Below are positions 16,010 through 20,413 of a stretch of 20,413 bases of DNA, piece after piece. Made by a program: the position numbers and the translations under genes. The notes beneath the pieces were generated by a model. That model had not been told where the DNA came from, did not search any database, and was given only the letters and a program-made list of their open reading frames with translations. Source of the stretch: a virus; IMG/VR virus record IMGVR_UViG_3300006128_000080, positions 1 through 20,413 of that record. One strand, written 5' to 3'. How positions within the stretch are numbered: the stretch's first letter is position 1; the number at the start of each line of letters is the position of its first letter.

Positions 16010-18016
16010 ATGAGTTACTTAATTAATCTAACGCAAAATGGAACTCTGCTAACAACAGTGGCAGATGGCACAGTTAACAAGAACACTGGCCTAACTCTTG
16101 TGGGTAGAAACTATCCCAGTTACGGACAGATTCAAAATGAAAACTTTGTAAAACTGCTGGAAAATTTTGCCGATACCATTAATCCCACTCTAAGTAGTGC
16201 AGCAGTAACTCCACTCACTGGTATGTTATGGTACGACAGTGGACTACAGAAGCTAAAAGTCTATGACGGCAACAACTGGAGCGCAGTCAGTGAACGCATA
16301 GTATCTGCTACCGCACCAACCTCGGTCTATTATACTATCAAACCAGGCGATCAGTGGTATGACACCACAAACAATCAGCTAAATGCCTGGGACGGATCAG
16401 CTTGGCAAATAGTTGGCCCGGCATTTAAGTCTTCACAGGGTGTAACCGGAGCTCAGGTCGGCACCATTGTTGATACCAACAGTGTGGGCCATACAGTGGT
16501 CAATACCTATACTAATGGTAATTTGATTTCAATTACCAGTTTTGATTCAGCATTTACTCCGGCCAGCACCATCACAGGATTCTCTACCATTGTGCCCGGT
16601 ATCAATTTATTGAGCAATGTGATTGTAAATGGCAACGTAACAAATAGTGCCACCTTGGGTGGCATCAGCCCCAGCAGTTTTGCCAGAGTTGATCGATCAA
16701 GTAATTTTACAAACAGTGTTGGAATCGCAGGCAATCTTACTCTAGGCAGTGTAACTGGCGCTTATGCCAACATACATTTCAGTGGCACCAACAATCTTGT
16801 GTTACACAATTGGGCCTATCAAGGCAATGTCAACTTCTATGTAAACAGCAGCCTAGGTAACATAACCACACTGCACTTTAGCGGTGCTACTGGTCTCGGA
16901 ACTGTTTATGGCAATCCAGTTGACCCCATGGGCATAGCAACCAAGAGCTATGTGGATGCTGCAGTTGGTGCACAGGTACAAGATGTACAAAACGTAGCCG
17001 ATCAATTCTACGGTGATATTGCTAGTCTAGCACAAGACTATCTAGCCAATGTAAATGTAATCAATGGTGCAATTGCCAATACTGCTGTCAATGCCACTGC
17101 TAATTTAAATTCATTGCACTCGTTGATAGACAGTAATGTTGCTGCGATCAGTGCCAATATCGGCGCATATCAATTGTATGCTAATGCCAATGCCAAGAGT
17201 ATTCAGTCCAATGTAAACTCATTGTATCGAACATTGTTTGGTCCCGATGACGTATCTGGTCTAGTGTCAACCTTGGCCAGAATCAACAATCCAGCATTTA
17301 CCGGAAATCCCACAACCACAAATGTACCAAGTTTGGTGGCAGCAGTGGCCGAACTGGGCGCACTTGACATACAGGTTACATTTAATCAGGCATTATCAAT
17401 CAATCCCGGTGATTTTGTAATTCAAATTGACCCCACTTCAGGACAAGCATTATCTAACATTGTGAGTATATCAACCACAACTGATAGTCAAACAGCTGAT
17501 TTTGTTGTGACCACTGGTGCCATAAGCACATGGGCAAACACCGTGACGTTCCTAAATGGTGCATTATTATCTGGCACACACATAACATCATTTACCACAG
17601 TTGGAGAACCACTGGCATTCAGTGGACTTGGCGATTCAAGTAGCAGTATAGCGTCTACACTGTATGTTGACGTTACTGCCAATTTGATTTATGCTGACTA
17701 CACTACCAAATTGGCAACTTTAGGTAGCACTCTAACAGGCGATGTCAACAATTTGCTGACCTACAAAGCAAATATAGCAAGCCCGCAATTGACCGGATAT
17801 CCAACTGCACCCGATCCTGCTGCATTGACATGGGGCACAAGCGCACACAACTTCACTGGCGGGGGTACTTTACCAGGGACTGGTGTAATATCATATTTGG
17901 CTACAACCAACTTTGTTGAACAATCAATAGCTGCACAAAAATTCAATTACACAGTGAGCCCCAATGCACCCAGTGGCGGCAGTGATGGTGACTTCTGGTT
18001 CCAGACCGTGAGTTAA
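16010..18016 (+). CDS. Modular tail-fibre-like protein with coiled-coil-like section
   Basis: The protein has 668 residues. Residues 1-60 form a domain ending 'YGQIQNENFVKLLENFADTI', shared with the next-but-one gene, and possibly the attachment domain. Two 'WYD...LKVYDG..W' units follow (W74 to W90 and W116 to W132); such units are common in marine phage fibres. Residues 308-408 begin 'GIATKSYVDAA' and continue as an Ala/Asn/Val-rich helical stretch, probably a trimeric coiled coil. An 'AFTGNPTTTNVPS' unit (about 429) and a 'QLTGYPTAP' unit (about 593) bracket a beta-rich insert beginning near residue 451. The 'IA..xYVD' motif recurs at 309, 547 and, as 'LATTNFVE', 630. The C-terminus, 'GGSDGDFWFQTVS', resembles a cut-short 'GD.W' unit. 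The CDS starts 6 bases after the previous stop, with only a weak GGA upstream. It lacks an obvious receptor-binding tip, so it may be a stalk that carries the glycine-rich protein. That pairing is inference. Confidence 0.85.
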   Translation: MSYLINLTQNGTLLTTVADGTVNKNTGLTLVGRNYPSYGQIQNENFVKLLENFADTINPTLSSAAVTPLTGMLWYDSGLQKLKVYDGNNWSAVSERIVSATAPTSVYYTIKPGDQWYDTTNNQLNAWDGSAWQIVGPAFKSSQGVTGAQVGTIVDTNSVGHTVVNTYTNGNLISITSFDSAFTPASTITGFSTIVPGINLLSNVIVNGNVTNSATLGGISPSSFARVDRSSNFTNSVGIAGNLTLGSVTGAYANIHFSGTNNLVLHNWAYQGNVNFYVNSSLGNITTLHFSGATGLGTVYGNPVDPMGIATKSYVDAAVGAQVQDVQNVADQFYGDIASLAQDYLANVNVINGAIANTAVNATANLNSLHSLIDSNVAAISANIGAYQLYANANAKSIQSNVNSLYRTLFGPDDVSGLVSTLARINNPAFTGNPTTTNVPSLVAAVAELGALDIQVTFNQALSINPGDFVIQIDPTSGQALSNIVSISTTTDSQTADFVVTTGAISTWANTVTFLNGALLSGTHITSFTTVGEPLAFSGLGDSSSSIASTLYVDVTANLIYADYTTKLATLGSTLTGDVNNLLTYKANIASPQLTGYPTAPDPAALTWGTSAHNFTGGGTLPGTGVISYLATTNFVEQSIAAQKFNYTVSPNAPSGGSDGDFWFQTVS

Positions 18017-18018
18017 AA

Positions 18019-20223
18019 ATGCCAGTACTTTCTACCAATAACCTTAACTTTGCAAATGTATTTGTTCAACAGAGTGGAGTACAAGTAACAGCCAATTATA
18101 TCCATGTAAAACAAAGTGGTAAATGGAACAAAGTTAGCGATGTTTACCGAAACGTAAACGGCACATGGCTACAGATATGGCCCACCACTGGAGTTGTATT
18201 ATTTGACAGAGACGCCACAATAACTGTACCGCCTGGAATTAATTATGCCACCATCCTGGTTATTGGTGGCGGTGGCGGTGGCGGACAAGGTAAAACTGCC
18301 CAAGGACATAACGGAGCCGGGGGCGGTGGTGGCGGTGGTGGAGTAGTTTACGAACAAGGAATTCCAGTAACTGCAAGTGAAAAATTTATTATCACTATAG
18401 GTAAAGGTGGTGCTGGAGCCGCTAGCAATAGTGGTAACGGTGGTGCTGATGGGGGCGATACATCAATTACAGGTTGCGTGAGCGGAACGCCCACAACTTA
18501 CACTGCACACGGGGGCACTGGTGGATCAGGATTTAATGGCCCACATGGACCGTCTGTTACAACTAGTAGTGGATGTTGTAGTAGTTACACAACTTATTCG
18601 CCTTACATAGGTCCAGGCGGATCTGGTGGCGGTGGTTATAGCACACGTGATAGCCCAGGAATAAGCCCACCCACTCCAGGTGGTGCACAAGGTTATGCTG
18701 GCGGATACGGAGCAACTAACAACAGTATTGATGCTGGTGGTGGTGGTGGAGGTGCCGGCGGACAAGGCGGTGCAGCCGCTGTTGGAGTTGGAGGTTCCGG
18801 CGGTGTTGGAATACAAAACAATATCACTGGACAATGCACTTACTACGCTGGAGGTGGTGCCGGCGGTGTTACCAATCCTGGGCAAGGTACAGGTGCCAGT
18901 GGCGGACTAGGTGGTGGAGGCGATAGCGGACAAGATGCCACATATTATGGTGGAGGCGGTGGAGGCGGTGGTGCCGGCTCAGATAGTTCTGTGGGTCCAG
19001 CATCTGGTAATGGCCACGACGGAGCAGTAATAGTTAATTTTTATTCTAGATACAATGGCGCAGTCAAATTAGAAACCGACAGCGGTACCGGAAAAATTAA
19101 TGTGCCCACTGGCCGTGAAATAAGTTATACAAACACCTGTTTTGATCCCAAGGCATTGGTTTACATGGCCGACGGTACTTACAAAATGATTAAAGATATT
19201 GTTGTTGGCGATAAAGTTGTAAACAGTAAAGGCGGTGTTAATACTGTGATTGGAATAGAAACTCCGGTGTTGGGCACTCGCTTGATGTACAAGTTTAATA
19301 ATCATTGGGCATTTGTATCTGAGGAACATCCATTATTAACCACACAAGGATGGGCAGCATTTGATCCAGACAGTTCGGCAGTTGAAGCACCGTTTAAAGG
19401 CAATCTAAAGAAAATCACAATTGGCACTGAACTTGTTAAATTTGATGGAACTGAAACAGTCGCCAGTATTTCTACTGAAACTCAAGATCCTGATTATGTA
19501 ATTTATAATTTGTCACTGGATGGCGACCATACTTACATAGTTGAAGGATTTGTAGTACACAACAAAGACGACGGATGCTTTGCTGAAGACGCAGTAATAA
19601 GTATGGCAGATGGCTCCTTCAAAGACATTGCTGATGTGCAAGTTGGTGACAAAGTTTATAATTACAACAAGACATCAGTCAATCAAGTGGTATATATAGA
19701 ATCGGTGTACAATGACACTTTACCAATGTATTCACCATCAGACGAATTCGTCCCATTTGCAACACTGAATCATCCGTTGTATATTGATGGGGTATTGACT
19801 ACTCCTACTGCTGATTATCCTTATCCTTGGCTTGACGTAAAAAATACAATTGATGCTATCACTGCACCAATTAGTCATAAAACAGTTTATAACTTATGGG
19901 TCACTGTCGATCACACCTATGTTGTAAACGGGTACGGGACACATTCTATCATTGATGACGGCGGATTCCTACCAGAATTGATTGAGCGAAATAAGTTAAC
20001 GCACGACGAAGCCATGCAATCTATTAGAATCTGCACATCTGCTGGCATTGATATCATGTACGGAAGTTACATCTTTATCAAACTCTTCAAGAAAATACCA
20101 GCATTATGGATTAAAACTTTCTTTGCTAGAAGTCTGTTAACTGAATCAATTGCACAAAAATTTGTGTTGTCAGTGTTTAAAGTGTCGGGCAAGATAGCAA
20201 ATTTAATAAAGCAATTTAGATAA
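18019..20223 (+). CDS. Glycine-rich adhesin-like protein with two C-terminal Hint (intein-like) domains
   Basis: The protein has 734 residues and starts 2 bases after the preceding stop, without a strong Shine-Dalgarno, so it is probably coupled. Residues 1-60 contain a 'VKQSGKWNKVSDVYRNVNGTW' type beta module. Residues 83-342 are the polyglycine region, introduced by 'ITVPPGINYATILVIGG' and closed by 'GHDGAVIVNFYS'; it holds C153, C186-C187 and C273. After a 31-residue linker, Hint domain 1 spans C374 to N515. Four residues (KDDG) separate it from Hint domain 2, C520 to S643. Residues 644-734 form a tail that becomes cationic and hydrophobic from about 675. Glycine-rich domains act as receptor-binding tips in phages such as S16 (gp38). 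Hint domains cleave or splice themselves. A self-processing, fibre-tip adhesin is the best reading. It could instead be a virion protein where Hint is a vestigial fusion. The Gly-rich family and first Hint domain are firm; the processing is inferred. Confidence 0.88.
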   Translation: MPVLSTNNLNFANVFVQQSGVQVTANYIHVKQSGKWNKVSDVYRNVNGTWLQIWPTTGVVLFDRDATITVPPGINYATILVIGGGGGGGQGKTAQGHNGAGGGGGGGGVVYEQGIPVTASEKFIITIGKGGAGAASNSGNGGADGGDTSITGCVSGTPTTYTAHGGTGGSGFNGPHGPSVTTSSGCCSSYTTYSPYIGPGGSGGGGYSTRDSPGISPPTPGGAQGYAGGYGATNNSIDAGGGGGGAGGQGGAAAVGVGGSGGVGIQNNITGQCTYYAGGGAGGVTNPGQGTGASGGLGGGGDSGQDATYYGGGGGGGGAGSDSSVGPASGNGHDGAVIVNFYSRYNGAVKLETDSGTGKINVPTGREISYTNTCFDPKALVYMADGTYKMIKDIVVGDKVVNSKGGVNTVIGIETPVLGTRLMYKFNNHWAFVSEEHPLLTTQGWAAFDPDSSAVEAPFKGNLKKITIGTELVKFDGTETVASISTETQDPDYVIYNLSLDGDHTYIVEGFVVHNKDDGCFAEDAVISMADGSFKDIADVQVGDKVYNYNKTSVNQVVYIESVYNDTLPMYSPSDEFVPFATLNHPLYIDGVLTTPTADYPYPWLDVKNTIDAITAPISHKTVYNLWVTVDHTYVVNGYGTHSIIDDGGFLPELIERNKLTHDEAMQSIRICTSAGIDIMYGSYIFIKLFKKIPALWIKTFFARSLLTESIAQKFVLSVFKVSGKIANLIKQFR
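18265..19044 (+). repeat. Polyglycine-rich adhesin region (residues 83-342)
   Basis: About 260 residues are dominated by Gly runs of four to eight, separated by short loops rich in Ser, Thr, Ala and Tyr. The order is the common phage glycine-rich domain: 'VPPG...VIGGGGGGG', '...KFIITIGKGGAG', many GG runs, and a closing 'GAVIVNFYS'. In the S16 gp38 structure, such runs pack as polyglycine-II helices with variable loops exposed for receptor binding. The DNA is a string of near-identical GGC/GGT/GGA tracts, so it is prone to recombination and slippage. It also produces a spurious long open frame on the - strand. Confidence 0.8.
19138..19563 (+). other. Hint domain 1 (intein-like, apparently cleavage-competent)
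   Basis: Block A begins at C374: 'CFDPKALVYMADGTYKMIKD' followed by 'IVVGDKV'. The block B position is 'SEEHPLLT' with H437. Block F is 'DGDHTYIVEGFVVHN' ending in H514-N515. The nucleophilic Cys, block B His and His-Asn end are the residues needed for N-S acyl shift and Asn cyclisation. There is no homing-endonuclease insert, since the domain has only 142 residues. The residue after Asn is K516, not Cys/Ser/Thr. This resembles bacterial intein-like domains, which usually cleave without clean ligation. Confidence 0.82.
19576..19947 (+). other. Hint domain 2 (diverged tandem copy, terminal Asn replaced by Ser)
   Basis: Block A begins at C520: 'CFAEDAVISMADGSFKD' followed by 'IADVQVGDKV'. It is identical to domain 1 at 15 of 27 positions. 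Block B is 'TLNHPLYI' (T582, H585), the classical TxxH form. Block F is 'VDHTYVVNGYGTHS', where H642 is kept but Asn is replaced by S643. Both copies are followed by a DDG motif (517-519 after domain 1, 646-648 after domain 2), which supports a duplication. Cys-based N-terminal cleavage could remain possible, while Asn cyclisation is not. Confidence 0.72.
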
Positions 20224-20244
20224 GTATACTAAAGAGAACGAAAA

Positions 20245-20413
20245 ATGCCATATACAATTTCAACCAGCGATAATTCAGTACAAATTACTGTACCCGACAG
20301 TCAATTTGATAACACTACCCTGTTGACTCTAGCCGGACCAAATGCTGTTGGTTATGGACAATATCTAGATAAAAATCAACTGATGTTGCTGGAAAATTTT
20401 GCATCAAACATTC
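20245..20413 (+). CDS. N-terminal part of a second fibre-like protein (runs off window)
   Basis: The ATG at 20245 follows an AGAGAA stretch at 20233-20238 with acceptable spacing and lies 21 bases after the previous stop. Fifty-six residues are visible. Residues 28-56 ('TLAGPNAVGYGQYLDKNQ' and 'LMLLENFASNI') match the N-terminal domain of the 668-residue protein at 16010-18016 at 15 of 29 positions. The shared domain is probably an attachment or trimerisation head, so this is likely another fibre or a paralogue. The rest is outside the window. Confidence 0.8.
   Translation, partial: MPYTISTSDNSVQITVPDSQFDNTTLLTLAGPNAVGYGQYLDKNQLMLLENFASNI

Noticed and set aside
18526-18885. 119-residue open frame on the - strand across the glycine-rich region
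   Set aside because: It is the mirror of GGN-rich codons, giving a Ser/Thr/Ala-only low-complexity translation. It has no start context and opposes a well-supported gene.
19138-19947. Classical splicing intein with homing endonuclease
   Set aside because: Each Hint domain has only about 125-142 residues with no LAGLIDADG or HNH insert. The residue after the first His-Asn is Lys, and the flanking protein is not a conserved enzyme core.

Overview
This window reads as the baseplate and tail-fibre part of a late structural operon from a T4-like (Tevenvirinae-related) tailed phage with a contractile tail. Four things point to this. All genes lie on the + strand and are packed end to end, with overlaps or gaps under 50 bases. 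A gp25/TssE-like baseplate wedge protein is followed by a gp6-like wedge protein. A very long virion protein then occupies the position where T4 has gp7. Finally, NATAAATA late-promoter motifs sit at gene borders. The moderately AT-rich sequence and the Asn/Thr/Ser-rich, beta-structured proteins resemble marine T4-like phages (cyanophages, pelagiphages), but the host cannot be determined from this window. I see no tRNA, CRISPR array, insertion sequence, integrase, or host-like metabolic gene.

Layout: 1-429 is the 3' end of an upstream gene, possibly a hub or tail-lysozyme-type protein. 437-814 encodes the gp25-like wedge protein. 862-3870 encodes an enlarged gp6-like wedge protein. 3870-15308 is one uninterrupted 3812-codon gene for a giant mosaic virion protein. 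It contains a cupredoxin-like fold, a small carbohydrate-binding-like module, a seven-bladed FG-GAP-like propeller, paired GSGYT-type repeats and a phage 'GEKITY...RRGADGT' module. 15305-16003 encodes a 232-residue conserved-looking structural protein. 16010-18016 encodes a modular fibre-like protein with a coiled-coil-like section. 18019-20223 encodes a glycine-rich adhesin-like protein ending in two tandem Hint (Hedgehog/intein) domains and a cationic hydrophobic tail. 20245 to the window end is the start of another gene whose N-terminus is related to that of the 16010-18016 protein.

How the genes may work together: the gp25- and gp6-like proteins would form the inner baseplate wedge. The giant protein would link the wedge to peripheral structures. 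The 668-residue protein, its downstream paralogue and the glycine-rich protein are candidates for the host-recognition apparatus. The most unusual feature is the C-terminus of the glycine-rich protein. Its first Hint domain keeps the Cys, block B His and terminal His-Asn expected for self-cleavage, while the second, diverged copy ends in His-Ser. This suggests a self-processing receptor-binding protein. That functional reading is inference; the motifs themselves are directly visible.
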